The notes: a model not told the origin generated them from the letters alone. A DNA stretch of 64,000 bases from Cryptomeria japonica (GCF_030272615.1 NC_081415.1:505935373-505999372), one strand, 5' to 3'. Shown: positions 11,586-23,730, counted from the first letter of the stretch. Numbers and translations: made by a program.

Positions 11586-12885
11586 CTCCCACTATAGGCT
11601 TTGATGCTGCTAGCCTCTGACTACCTGTATTGTGTAAACGCTGAGGGCATTGTGCGACTCTGTGACCAAACTACCCACAAGAGAAGCAAGCTCCTCTACT
11701 TGTTCCTCTATTACTTGTTGACCCACTAGACTGCTAGAAACTTCCCTGGCTAGGGGCGTGAGATGCACTCTGCGAGGACTGCCCTGTAGGGCCCCGTTTG
11801 CCCCTCTGTCAGTTCCTGTTCTTCCTATACTGAGAGTTGCCATCTTGCTGGCCCTGGAAATATTTCAGTTTTGACGGTTGTTGTTGCTACTGCTGTCCAC
11901 CCTTAGCGGGTGCCTGAGGAGTCCTAAACGGTGCAACTGACTAGGACTGATTTCTCCGAGCTCTATTCCCACTAGAAGGTGCACTCCCTATCTGCACACC
12001 TAACTGACCACCAAGTGCACGGCTAAGGTTCAGCTCAACCAATCTGGCTTTCGCCATGACTATCTCAACTAAAGGTGGCTCAAACACCCTCACTCCTCCA
12101 CTGATGTGGTCATTCAAACCTCTCAAGAAGTGCTGAACAAGCATAACCTCATCATTACCAATCCCGACATACTATTTGATCTCATAGAACTTGTGCTCAT
12201 ACTGGTCTGCTGTCATACCATACTGATGCAAGGCATATAACTCATCTTCCTAAGTCTTTCTCCACTGGGGTGAGAGAAATTGTGCCCTGAATCTCTCCAG
12301 AAATATCTCCCATGTTATGGTGTTAATGCACACACCGATCTTCTCCTCCTCTAGTCTCCACTAGATCAAAGAAATTTTTTTGAGATGCATAATAGCACAT
12401 CTCGCCTTGGTGTTGCTACTGTATGGAAACATAGCGAAACACTGATCCAAACTGATGAGCTAGGTCTCTGCCTCGAGATCGGTACCCATACAATCAAAGT
12501 AAGGAGGTTGGACCACATCAAGTCCTTTATGTGACCCAAAGAAGGTGGATCTTGGTTAGCTAGAACCTCCCTCCTCTTGGGTGATCTCTCCCTCTCTCTC
12601 TCTCTCCTCTGGAACCTATTGATGCGACTCCTCAACCTGAGCATGAATAGGCTGCTCAAACTCAGGCCTGTGGCCTAACCTAGCCAGAATCTTCTAAAAC
12701 ATTTGTCTCAACTCTTCCCTTTCGAGAACTTGCTCTCTTGCATGCTGAGAATCCTAATGAACTGACTGCTCCGTCTCAACACTCACATGAGTGGATGGTG
12801 GTGAAGGATTGTGACGGTTTGAACCATGGCCCCGTCCTCCACCTCTGCCTCCTTTGCGACCACCTCCCCTAGCTTTCCTAGCCAT
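11560..12885 (-). pseudogene. Gypsy gag with CCHC knuckle
   Basis: Capsid/nucleocapsid precursor. The likely start is the ATG at 12883-12885, followed by a Lys/Arg/Gly-rich N-terminus (MARKARGGGRKGG). The retrotransposon gag core is readable: CFAMFPYSS, TWEIFLERFRAQFL, HQYGMTADQYEHKF and LVQHFLRGLND. A CX2CX4HX4C zinc knuckle (C-F-S-C-G...G-H...C) lies at about 11650-11695. In-frame TAG stops occur at 12754, 12694, 12616, 12460, 12361, 12250, 12172, 11941, 11887 and 11671, the last inside the knuckle. At least one extra frame change is needed near 12555. Confidence 0.85.
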
Positions 12886-13024
12886 GACCTAGCACCACAA
12901 AAGAGAAAACAGTTCAGATCTACGGCAAGGATAAGACAAGAGAAATACAAACATTAAGACCTAAGTAAAAAGGTCACGTTGAATAGGCTCACTACAAACC
13001 CAAAGTACCCAGTGTTGAAACTTA

Positions 13025-13037
13025 GGCTCTGATACCA
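13025..13037 (-). other. tRNA-iMet primer-binding site
   Basis: The minus strand reads TGGTATCAGAGCC two bases inside the 5' LTR. This is the standard plant PBS complementary to the 3' end of initiator tRNA-Met, and it fixes the orientation of the element. Confidence 0.95.
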
Positions 13038-13039
13038 AA

Positions 13040-15001
13040 TGTAATGCCCTGCCAGGAACCCTAACGGAAAACAACACAACTAGGCAACTAAAGGGTGAAA
13101 TATATATATATATTTTTAAAAGATTAAGAGTATTTATTTATTTATTTTTTAAAATTCAATAACCTAAAATATTAAAATTTCAATAATCCAAACAAATATT
13201 AAATTTTATTTTTCAATAAAATTTATTTCTAGGGAATCTAATTAATACAAATTAATTAATATCAATTTTCCCATACGCTTAATAAACTACTAGATTTAAC
13301 TCCCAATTAATTTTACAACTAAATATACAAAGATGTACAAATATACATAAAGAACAACCATAGCAAAATATCGAATCCAATATCAAACCAAATGACATTT
13401 TCTCTGGCAAAAACTTTTTCTCCCAAATCTTGCAATTTTCATGCACAGTAAAACATCTTGGCAAAATTTGCTAGAATAACTTTTCCCAATTTCCTCAAAA
13501 TTTTAATCTACAAACACCCAGGAAACAACTTCTTTCCATACACTAGAAACTAATTTCAGAAATGGACTTTAGCCAAGAACAAGAAATAACTAGAAAGAAT
13601 TTTGGATTTGACAAATATTTTAACACACACATCATTCAGAAAGAGGGAAGAAATAAAATATTTTCTTTAAAACAAACAACCAGAAGAAACCACCCAACCT
13701 GGTATAGCTTTCCTGGAAGAACTTTGTAAGAGAGATTCAATCCTTCAACAAGCTTCCAAACAATTTTTCTTCACCAAAATCTAAGCTTCCAATAATTTTT
13801 CTTCGCCAAAATCTCTGCCTTTTTCCCGTGATCCCCAAAATAAAAAGATATCTTCCTCTTTTAAACTAAAACTCTAGGTTGCATATATTTTTCCCAAAAA
13901 ACCCTAATATTTAATTTTAGTAATTAAAAGCAATTTTTTTTTTCTTTTCTAGTTCCTAACAAAGGAATAAATTACATGCAATAAGCAAAAATCATTTTTT
14001 CTTTTCTTTTCTCATGCAAATTAATTAATTTCCTAAAAAAAAAAATTAAAGAAATACTTTAACTCTAATTTATCCTTTTATTCATTTATTTATTCTGTTA
14101 TTCTTTTATTTATTTATTTTTTCTATTATTCTTTTATTTATTTATTTACTCTTTTATCCTTTTATTCATTTAAAATTCTAGGAAAACAATAAATGAAATT
14201 AATCTAATTTATTTTTCACTAAAATTTAAATAAAATATATTTCTAATATCATGCAGCTTGCAACTTAATTTAATAACTTCTTTTAATTAATTAAATTTAT
14301 AATCTCAATGCATAAAATACATAATTCAAAAATACCAATTATGAGATAACTCCATAAATTTAATTAATTAATTAAAACCACTAAACACACAAACTGAACA
14401 AACCCCAAACAAAGACTCAGAAAAAGTCAAATGATAATACATGAAGGCTGAACAAATTGACAGGACGATCAACTGACGACACTCACAAGAGTGTAACTGA
14501 GTAAAATACGGTCAACTACTACCTCCTCCACTTCCATCGGACAATATAAGGCACGCTCAGACCTGTGAAGCCAGGTGGAGATGATACCCCATACCTACCC
14601 GGAACTTGTACCTACAATATCTTGCAACACCGAACCACACATGCATATATATAGTATAGAAAACACAATATACACACCGATGAAGGAGAATCACGACGTT
14701 CCCTGTCTCACCAGAGTGAGTGAAGGAAAATCGTCCCCTTGCATCCAATACACTCGCAGACACGCAACATATAATTTCATATTGCATAGATAAAATAAAG
14801 TGTCAGTACATAGCAATAATCCATAAAATGCCATAAATCACAAGTACTGAAATACTGCAAACAAATTATGCATCTCATATCTAGATAAAGCGTGAAATAA
14901 TGTCATATAAATCTGAATAACACATCATGGTAATGTATCCACTGAAAACAAACAATAATAAAATATGAGTCTAATGAGTTCAAACGAGGAGAGGTACTAC
15001 A
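13040..15001 (-). repeat. 5' LTR, internally deleted, 1.96 kb
   Basis: Starts TGTAATGCCC and ends GAGGTACTACA like the other LTR. It aligns to the left LTR at both ends but lacks about 1.8 kb between AGATTAAG (about 13120) and AAAATTCAATAACC (about 13150). The junction lies in T-rich/ATTT repeats, suggesting slippage or illegitimate recombination. The element promoter should lie here. Confidence 0.9.
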
Positions 15002-15006
15002 TGTGT
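15002..15006. repeat. Target-site duplication, right (TGTGT)
   Basis: Exact copy of 4407-4411, directly after the LTR terminal CA. Confidence 0.9.
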
Positions 15007-15754
15007 AGGTACCTGCAACTTGGGGTTTCCAGGCCTCACATGGTGATTGAGTTCTTGTTGGCGTTGTGGTGGCCCCTTTGGTCCCATGTTGGTCTTTGGG
15101 GCATTGCCTTCAATGTGCTTGGAAATTGCCTAGTTGTGAATGCCTCTTGTGGTATATTGGATTGTGACGAGGGTTTGTCTCATATGGAATTCGTTGGGCC
15201 TTGCAGATGGCTCTTGGTGCTTTTTGAATAGGGTCTTGTACCCCAAGTGTTTTTTTGTTGTGCTTCCTTTGATGGTGCATGATCTAGATTATGGTGATAG
15301 GGGTTATGCCCTTTGGATTTGGTCAGTGGTGGTTTCTGCCTTCACCATTGGGTTGTGTTTTGTTTTCTTGATGAGTCTGTCTATTTTGGTTTCTATGGAT
15401 AGTTATCATGTTGTCCTTGTTATCCAAGGGCTTTCTATTAGTTTTCATGGGCTCGTCCTTGTTGGTTTTTGGTTATGGATTGGCGTTAGTTTCGAGTTGG
15501 TGCTTACCCCCAAGGCTACCTTGGAGTTTGTTTTTGCCCCTTTCGCTGTGGGGAGTGTTTTGTTCACCATGATGAGAGTTTGGCTTCATTGCTTCTCTTC
15601 CTCTTCTTCTGTAGATCCTATGGAGGTGGATGCGTCCCCTATGGAGGTGGTGACTGGTTGCGAAAAAGGGGTCATTGATTCTTCTTGGTGCTCTTATCTT
15701 CTCTGTGGCAGGTTAGCTTTATTTCATTATTATGTGGCACACATATACATATAA
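15007..15754. repeat. G/T-rich host repeat, right half
   Basis: Continuation of the interrupted segment ending at 4411. It is open on the plus strand in 15140-15754 with a hydrophobic product of 204 residues and a DPMEVDASPMEVV stretch near the end. No domain is recognized. Similar composition to the left half supports a common origin. Confidence 0.45.
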
Positions 15755-16440
15755 ATAAACATATGTATACATAGATTTATCATTTATACATACATAATCA
15801 TTTATGTTTTATATTAAATTTAAATTAGAATAAAAAACTCCATAGTGATCTATTTGATCACTTCTTAACTTTGAACATAACCATAAGAAATATTGAGTCA
15901 ATGACATGAGTTCACATTAGAGATGGAACCTAAACAACTTAACTAACATTATAGGGTTGACCACAATAGGTACCTAGTCACAACTTCACCACCTTTGGTT
16001 CTAATAAAAAATGACATGACCAAAACTTACAGGGTTTTGGGATACAAATGGCAATATGACCCATCATCTACTTGACTCCCATACCTGATTATACTTTCCC
16101 TCCCTTCTTGAAGGACAATAAATTTCTTGCAACCATTAAGTCATAAAAATGTAGTTAGCCCAAAATCTCATCATTATTTCTAACATGTATAAACACAATT
16201 AAATAGCTCAATAAAACTTAATGATTTTTCATTCACATATGCATTCTGAAGAATTTTTCAAATATAGTAACATCACGTATAGGTGAATTAATAAATATAG
16301 AAAAGCATCAATGAACAAGAGGGATGCAACATATCCTTTCCCTTGTGAATCATCGTCCTTGATGATTTAAAGTATCTCCATTAATCATCAAAATAAAATA
16401 TTGTTTATCCAAACATTTGGAAAATAGTTCAACTATTGAA
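15755..16440. other. Unassigned spacer
   Basis: AT-rich, nothing recognizable. Confidence 0.6.
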
Positions 16441-16444
16441 AACA

Positions 16445-17870
16445 TTAAATAAGTGAAGAAACCCTTGGTGAATTTCATCATAATCCTCCCAAGTTGCATT
16501 ATCATTGAAGTATTAGTCTCATTGAAGTTTACACTATTTGACTTCTCTATTACATTAGTCAAGCTTACGTACCTTGAGCACCCTAAGTGGCTCAATCATG
16601 ACCACCCTTGGGCCCTATACTTGCAAAGAAATCCAATCAATCATGTGTGCAAAATATTATATACACTTTTTAAGGTAACATACATGAAATACATCATGCA
16701 ATCGAGCAAGACTTGGTGGTAGAGAAATTATGTATGCAACTGGGTTGATGGCTTCTAGAACCTCAAACGGTCCTACAAATTTGGGTGGAAGTTTTGATGA
16801 TTTTCCAAATTTGATGGCACTTTTTTGAGGTTTAACTCATAAGAGTACTTACTTTCCCACCTCAAATTGCTTGGGTGTTCATTTTGCATTTGCATAGCTT
16901 TTATGTTGATCTTTAGCTTCTGCTAACCTTTTTATGATCAACTTGACTTGTTTTTCCATTTTTGAGAACATTTCATGATCAAAGGTTATCCTATCTTCCA
17001 ACTTATCTTAGGTGATAGGGGTCCTACACCTCCTTCTGTATAATGCCTCAAATGGTGCCATCTTTATGGATGACTTATAGGAATAATTATATGTAAATTT
17101 AATCAAGGGTAGGTAACTTCCCATTTGTATTGTTGGTCCATGCAGTACATTCTCAAAAGGTCTTCCAAAACTTGATTGACCCTTTGTATCTGACTATCTA
17201 TTTCTAGATAATAAGCTGAACTAGTGTTCAGTTGAGTACCTAAGGCTACAAACTGAGTTTGCCATTTAAATTTGGATTTCATTCTAGCATCCCTATTAGA
17301 TATTATATTTTATGGTACCTTGTGTAGTCTGAATATTTCTTGAATAAATTATGGGCTATAACGGATGCTCTATTAGTTAAGTTTCTGAGTATAAAATGGG
17401 GTAGCTAAGGCTACAAACCGAGTTTGCCATTTAAATTTGGATTTCATTCTAGCATCCCTATTAGATATTATATTTTATGGTACCATGTGTAGTTTGAATA
17501 TTTCTTGAACAAATTTATGGGCTATAACGGATGCTCTATTAGTTAAGTTTCTAAGTATAAAATGGGGTACCTTAGTAAGATTATCAACCACTACTTGCAT
17601 ATCATTATGCTTGTTTCTAGACATAGGAAATCCTTGGACTAAGTCCATACTAATAATCTGCCACTTCCATTTTGGCACAATGTTAGGTTGTAACAAATTT
17701 ATTAGGTGTTGATGTTCTTCCTTCACCCTCTGACATTAGAAGAAAATAGATACAAACCTTGTGGCATCCTTTTTCATACCCTTCCCAAAATATAAGGTTT
17801 TTATCCCTGCTAGGAGTATAGTAACACTTGGGTTTAATAAGTATAGTGCAAAGTGCACCTCTCTCCATAC
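16445..17870 (-). pseudogene. Older gypsy integrase/chromodomain fragment
   Basis: A second, more decayed gypsy relic on the minus strand. From 17870 down: a degenerate zinc-binding region, CQRVKEEHQHLINLLQPN, IISMDLVQGFP (core Asp), VVVDNLTKVPHF (second Asp), then RVNQVLEDLLRMYCMDQQ, the [17 protein letters not shown] motif and a C-terminal ATWEDYDEIHQGFLHLF at about 16450-16505, which marks a chromodomain end. LTRs, RT and gag are absent. A 165-bp in-frame tandem duplication interrupts the core. Sequence differs clearly from the 4.4-15.0 kb element, so it comes from another family member. Confidence 0.85.
17241..17570. repeat. 165-bp tandem duplication
   Basis: Two head-to-tail copies begin at 17241 and 17406 with TAAGGCTACAAAC and run to AAAATGGGGTA. 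The unit is 165 bp, exactly 55 codons, within the integrase fragment; a few substitutions and one deletion separate the copies. Confidence 0.9.
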
Positions 17871-17902
17871 TAGACTTTTAGCTCAGGAGATTTTGGCACA
17901 TA

Positions 17903-18100
17903 CTCTCTCTCTCTCTCTCTCTCTAGTCTCTTCCTCTTTCCCTCTCCCTCTCTCATCTCTCCCTCTCTCACTCATTCCTTTTCTCTCTCAAGTCTTTGCC
18001 TCTCTTTCTTGCCCTCCCTCCCTCTCTCTTTGTGTGTGTGCTTTTCTCTATCTGTCTCTTTCACTCATTCCTTGTCTCTCTCAAGTCTCTGCCTCTCTTT

Positions 18101-18186
<86 letters not shown>

Positions 18187-18235
18187 ATCTTCCCCCCTCT
18201 CTCTCCCCCTTCCTTATGTCCTCTCTCTATTAGAA
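17903..18235. repeat. CT-rich tract with long (CT)n
   Basis: Pyrimidine-rich plus strand containing an uninterrupted (CT)n run at about 18103-18182. Ser/Leu-repeat open frames here are a by-product of the dinucleotide repeat. Confidence 0.95.
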
Positions 18236-19250
18236 AATAATGTTATTAGGGGTGACATTCTTATAACATTTATATATAATATTCTAATATATGGATATAA
18301 AACCTTATATATTATATGATTCCTCTGTGTGTGTGTTATCCCCATCTCATTATATCCCTATGAATCTCCTATCTCACTATGTATCTATCTCTCTATGTTT
18401 CTCTCCCCCTCTCTCTCTCTAAGTTCTAGCCAATTAAATAAATATTTATTATTTATTTAATTAATCCTTTACCTTTACCCCTCACCCTAAATTAAATTGC
18501 ATCTAACCTTATCCTACAAAATCTCCAACTAAATCATTTAATTAATGCCTACTTAATTAATCAATTTAAGTTAATCAACCCTCATTACCATTTTCCCTAT
18601 TATTAAATTTCACATTATGCTCAATCCTTGACCACTCAATCCTAGCCCTTGGATCTATTTACATGGATCAATATCTAAACTTGTCATCATGTGACAAGTA
18701 TCCCTACTCTCCTTTTGTTCACATGTGTGAGAATGAAAAGTCACCTCATAGCGACCCTACCTCTGACACGTCATAGACATGTCATTTTCACAAGCTCCCT
18801 ATCTCTTACACATGTCAGACATGTCTCTTTCATGTTCTTCCCAATGTGTGCTCACACGTGTAAGCACACTTAGCCCTTACACCTCACTTTTCCTTGTGAC
18901 ACTTGTCACAAGGCTAAACCTCCAAATATAGGACCACACTCCCATCCAATCCTATGCATCCATCTATCTTTAATCTTGGTCATTGATTTTACTCATGAAA
19001 AATATCTAAATCGAGGCCTCTTCTCTCATATCCTTATGTTGTTCATTTTTCTATCCAATCTTTCTTCATCCTAACATCATGTCACTCATTTGAGTAGCTA
19101 TATTCCTCCCAATAACAATGCCCAAAATAGAAAATCAAGTAAACATGGGTGCATCTACTTCCACTCAAACCCAACAGTTATGAGGTAATATGCTTAGGTT
19201 TAGATTTGATTTTCATGTTTAGACACATAGCTTAACATCTATTTTCACCA
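18236..19250. other. Non-repetitive spacer between CT tracts
   Basis: Ordinary AT-rich sequence. Several ACATGTCA/TGACATGT-like phrases occur around 18710-18910. No gene is supported. Confidence 0.55.
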
Positions 19251-19256
19251 TCTTCA

Positions 19257-19257
<1 letters not shown>

Positions 19258-19346
<89 letters not shown>

Positions 19347-19679
19347 ATCTCTCTTTCTAACTCTTTCATGTCTACCCCTCTCTTTCCGTCACAACCTCCC
19401 TCCTCTTTCACTTGAGCTCTCTCTCTCATTTCTCCACCTCTAATTCCTTCCCTCCCACCCTCTCCTCTCTCTCTCATAAGTCTTCCCGTTTGATTTGATC
19501 CCTCCCCCCCTCTCTTTCTCTCTCTCTCAAGTTGTTGCCTTTGTTTCCCTCCCACCATTTCTAACTTGGACTCTCTCTCCTAGGTCTCTCCCTCTCTCCC
19601 AATTTTCCCCCCCTCTCTCCTCTCACTCATTCTCTCTCAAGACTTTGGCTCTCCTTTTGTCCACCCTCTCTCTACCTAA

Positions 19680-19727
<48 letters not shown>

Positions 19728-20011
19728 CTACTAGTTCTCCCCCTCATATCCCTCACACCCTCCCTTCTCAGTTTGCCTCTATCTATCTACCTCTCTATAA
19801 CTCTCTTATGTCCCGCACTCTCTTTCTATTGCAACCTCCCTCCTCTCTCACTTGGGCTCTCTCTTTCAGTTCTTTGCCTCTCATTCCATCCCTCCCACCA
19901 TCTCTCCCTCTCTCCCCCCTTCTCTCACTCATTCTCTCTCAAGTCGCTACCTCTCGTAATTCTCTCCCCCCTCTCTATCTTTGTGTACGTGTCTCTCACA
20001 GTTGTCCCACT

Positions 20012-20078
<67 letters not shown>

Positions 20079-20355
20079 AGTAACTCTCTTAGGTCTTCCC
20101 CTCTCATTCTATCGCAACCTCCCTCCTCTCACTTGGGCTCTCTCTCATTCTCTCTCTCTCTCAATTTGCTTCATCTCTTTCCCTCCATTCATATCTCTCT
20201 CTCTCAATTTGCTTCATCTCTTTCCCTCCCTCCCTCTCTCTCACTTATTCTCTCGCTCTCTCCCTCTCTCTCTCATTCTCCCCCTCATTCCATTCCTCAC
20301 ACCCTTCTCTCTCTTCAACGCTGTCATGTCTCCCTCTCTCTTTTCATCACAACCC

Positions 20356-20396
<41 letters not shown>
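19258..20396. repeat. CT-rich repeat region ending in (CT)n(CA)n
   Basis: Opens with a C run, then (CT)n at about 19265-19341, with further runs at about 19685-19725 and 20018-20073. It ends in adjacent (CT)n(CA)n at 20356-20396. Between the runs lies degenerate CTCTCNCTC sequence with repeated phrases such as CAATTTGCTTCATCTC. Confidence 0.92.
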
Positions 20397-20397
<1 letters not shown>

Positions 20398-20860
20398 ATT
20401 ACCTTTCAAACAAAGACATATAAAAGAAACACATGTTTGAGAAGCTAAACTGTGATGCACATGAAATTTTCTTAAACATGAAGAAGTTAAAACACACACC
20501 GCTCAAAATGAATGCCAAATTTGATTCAAAGACACATCACACAAAGTGAACTCCAAAGTTACTTAAAATACAAACGACACAAAAAGGTTATGTCAAAATT
20601 GCCTATAAAAGACAACCCCTCTCTCTCTCTCACACACACACACACAATTACCTTTCAAACAAAGACATATAAAAGAAACACATGTTTGAGAAGCTAAACT
20701 GTGATGCACATGAAATTTTCTTAAACATGAAGAAGTTAAAACACACACCGCTCAAAATGAATGCCAAATTTGATTCAAAGACACATCACACAAAGTGAAC
20801 TCCAAAGTTACTTAAAATACAAACGACACAAAAAGGTTATGTCAAAATTGCCTATAAAAA
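20351..20860. repeat. 263-bp tandem duplication, nearly identical
   Basis: Two head-to-tail copies start at 20351 and 20614 with AACCCCTCTC. Outside the microsatellite about 215 bp appear identical by eye, whereas the (CT)n(CA)n at the copy start differs in length. This indicates a recent event. Confidence 0.93.
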
Positions 20861-23730
20861 ACACAGACATAGAAACAAAACACATGAACTTTCCTCAAAC
20901 ATGAAAAAGTTTTAAAGCATACACCACACAAAGTAAATATCATTTAAATTAACTTCCAAATAACAATTCATATAAAAAATGGATTTTAAAGTTACAACAT
21001 ATTTTGCACAAACAAAAAGTGAATGCATGCCATAGTTTGTGCAAAATATGTCATATATAAAATATTTCACAAAACAATGCTTCAAACACACACAAAGTAA
21101 ACACATAAGCTCAACAATGGCAAAGTACAAACAAACACACACAATGAATCTCAAAGTTGAACCACACTTCACACAAAGTGAACGTTGAAGTATAAATACA
21201 CACACACATGTCGTATAAATATACACACACATGTCAACGTTAAAACATATTTCAGATTATGTTTGTTCATTTTACACATAGTTTGTTTGAAAACATACTT
21301 CACACATATAAACGGTAAAATACTAAAGATTAAATATTTACAAAGTTAGTTTCAAACATACCAAACTAAAACCACAATTTGAAAAGGTTTCACAAAAAGT
21401 TACTTCAACGACACAAAAAGTAAACATTTAAGTTAAAACATGTCAAAGTATAGATAGAAAAAATGTGAATGCCAAAGTTCAAACATACAACATAAGTGAA
21501 ACCAAAAGTTTTTATATTCTTAATATAAGACGAACATAAAAATTCAAACACACAAAAATGCTAAAGTACAAATGCAACTAAGTGGTTGCCAAAGTTAAAA
21601 CACATTTCACATACAATTTGTTTGTTTCACACATAATTTGCTCAAACATACCCTTCAAATATATACAAAATAAATGCTAAAGTTGAAAGTATTGACATAA
21701 GTGAATGAAAGTTCAAACACATTTCATGCAACATTATTTCATTTTACACAACTTTTTCAAACATACAGTTCACTTAATATCATGTTTAAAATAAAATTAA
21801 AAAAATGCAATAAAAAAAATAAAACAAAAATCAACACAGAAACATCAGGCTGAAAAAATGGCCATGACCAATGACCATTCCCTGCAACCTTAGGAGGGGG
21901 CCAATTCAACCCCTCCCAAATAATTTATTTTTTATTAAACAACAAATCCATTTACATATCAATAGACAAATAAGTTTACTGATTTCAGTAATTGATTTGA
22001 AAGTACAACAGTAAAATTAAAGTTTGCTCGGCAATATCGTGAGCTATTGCTGCAAAGAATTATTACAATCATAGTGAGAGATTTTTAAAATTAAGTTGAG
22101 GAATTAGTTTGCACTATCCTCTTTAGAGTTTTGCTTTTTTTTCCTCCTCCTTGTCCTCATTGCTGCTGAAAAATCACCAACCACAAAAAAAGACAAACCA
22201 AAATAACAATTTAACTCTTTTAAAAACTGTCTATAATAAAAATAGAAACTTGAAAAACACAAAACAAACATATTAAAGTAGAACTCACAGAAAACAAAAA
22301 CAGAAAAGACATGGTCATGCCAAATAAAAAATACAATGAAAAAAAGAAAGAAAACGAAAAAAACATACAGTGATGGACAATGAAGCCAAAATATGATCAT
22401 CTGCTTTTCCATGAGGTGTATAGATTTCAATGCCATGAAAGCCAGCCTCTTTAAGGTTTCTAACTACAGAAACGGGGTTGTTCAAAACCCATGGATGAGC
22501 AAGAGCAACCACCCCTCCTGTCCAGCATATTATTTTTATTGCTGTTTCAGCAAGAATCTTACCACCCTGCAAAATAAAAAAAAATTCATTCCACTTTTAG
22601 CAAGATTCATTTACTAATGTATTGGATGTTGAATATTAAATTTGCAATTAGGTTTATGCCCTCTCTTGTATTGCCTAAGCATTCTTCTACTTCTGCAGGT
22701 CCACAACTACCATAATAAGCTAACATCTTTATTTGTTCTCCTTTTCAGAATAAGTTATATTAGGCTATAAAATAAATAAAATTCTGTCACTCCTAGCAAG
22801 AATCATCTATGACTGTGTAAACCCTCATCTATGACTACATAATCCCCAAAAGCAATTAGGAATTAGTATGACTATGTAATCCATCATCATATAGGTTTAT
22901 GCCATCTCTTGAATTGGCTAAGCATTCTTCTACCTCTGCAAATTTTGCAGATTTTGCAGGCAGGTCCACAACTACCGTAATAAGCTAATATCTGTACTTG
23001 TTCTCCTTTTCCAGAATAAGTCATATTAGACTATATAATTAATAAAATTTTGTCACTCCTAGCAAGAATCAGTCCTATAGATGAATAAAGAAAATAACCA
23101 AATTTTTTTTTTTTTTGAATTATAGATGTCAATGCCCTAGCTTAATTTATATTAATAAAAAATTGAAAAGTAGAAAGAGTTCAAAATTTCTGTATCAGTG
23201 CTGCTTTATATTAATAAATTCATAGAAAGAGCTCAAATATGTATAATATAGTGATTTAGGTGATCAAATATGATACAACATTTGGTTCCCACTCTCTCAT
23301 ACAAAGAATTCAGTGCTCACAATGACTTTTCTGGTTAATTGCAAGGATTTAATTAAGGGAAAGAAATCCAAAGCTTGTAATGGATCAGAGTGTCTATTTG
23401 AATATGTAAAACTTAGGCAAAGAAATCAAAAGCTTGAACATATGCGCTAACTTTGATGGAACAATTGTGCTGATTTCAGCATCAAAAGAAATCAAAAGCT
23501 TGAATTTATGAGCAGCTTCCAAGACAGCTGGTACCCCTGCCACAGTGTCATGGTCTGTCAGGGCAAGCACTCTAAAGTCTAAACTATTCAAAACTTTATT
23601 CACTGAATAAATAATTTTTGAAAGATTTATAGAGATATAATTTGTATCGTTTGTTTCCCATATACATGACATCCTTAAAAATACACCATCTACATAGCAT
23701 TCGTCATCTTAAAAAAAGGTTTAAACTGGT
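20790..23730. repeat. Inverted duplication, arm A
   Basis: Shared in reverse orientation with 51.58-53.40 kb. Anchors: CTCCAAAGTTACTTAAAATAC (near 20801), TAAAGCATACACCACACAAAG (near 20913), the region around GAGCTATTGCTGCA (22047), AACTACCGTAATAAGC (22968), and GGATTTAATTAAGGGAAAGAAATC (23345). Arm A retains about 0.8 kb (22.09-22.89 kb) that is absent from arm B. Confidence 0.85.
20861..21830. repeat. Degenerate CACAAAGT/CAAACACAC repeats
   Basis: A run of irregularly repeated phrases such as CACACAAAGTGAA, GCCAAAGTT and TTCAAACATAC, spaced by some tens of bases. No coding function is supported. The reverse complement of this array lies in arm B (about 52.4-53.4 kb). Confidence 0.65.

Larger units (their letters stand above)
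4412..15001 (-). mobile_element. Ty3/gypsy chromovirus, full-length but decayed
   Basis: A complete LTR retrotransposon on the minus strand, 10.6 kb. Seen directly: two related LTRs with TG..CA ends, identical 5-bp flanking duplications, a tRNA-iMet primer-binding site inside the right (5') LTR, a polypurine tract beside the left (3') LTR, and gag, protease, RT, RNase H, integrase and a C-terminal chromodomain-like region in the gypsy order. Long LTRs and the chromodomain-like end suggest the Tekay/Del clade (inference). Many stops and at least three frame changes make it non-autonomous. The LTR outer 60 bp differ at about 4 positions, so the insertion is not very recent. Confidence 0.93.

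Noticed and set aside
8219-12885. TAG read-through or code reassignment in the gypsy element
   Set aside because: Frame changes, lost catalytic residues and TGA stops show decay; the TAG excess is better explained by C-to-T mutation.
17761-18319. Long Ser/Leu-rich open frames in the CT region (also 19495-20448, 53259-54101, 31624-31872)
   Set aside because: They are produced by (CT)n/(GA)n dinucleotide repeats, which lack stops in several frames at once.
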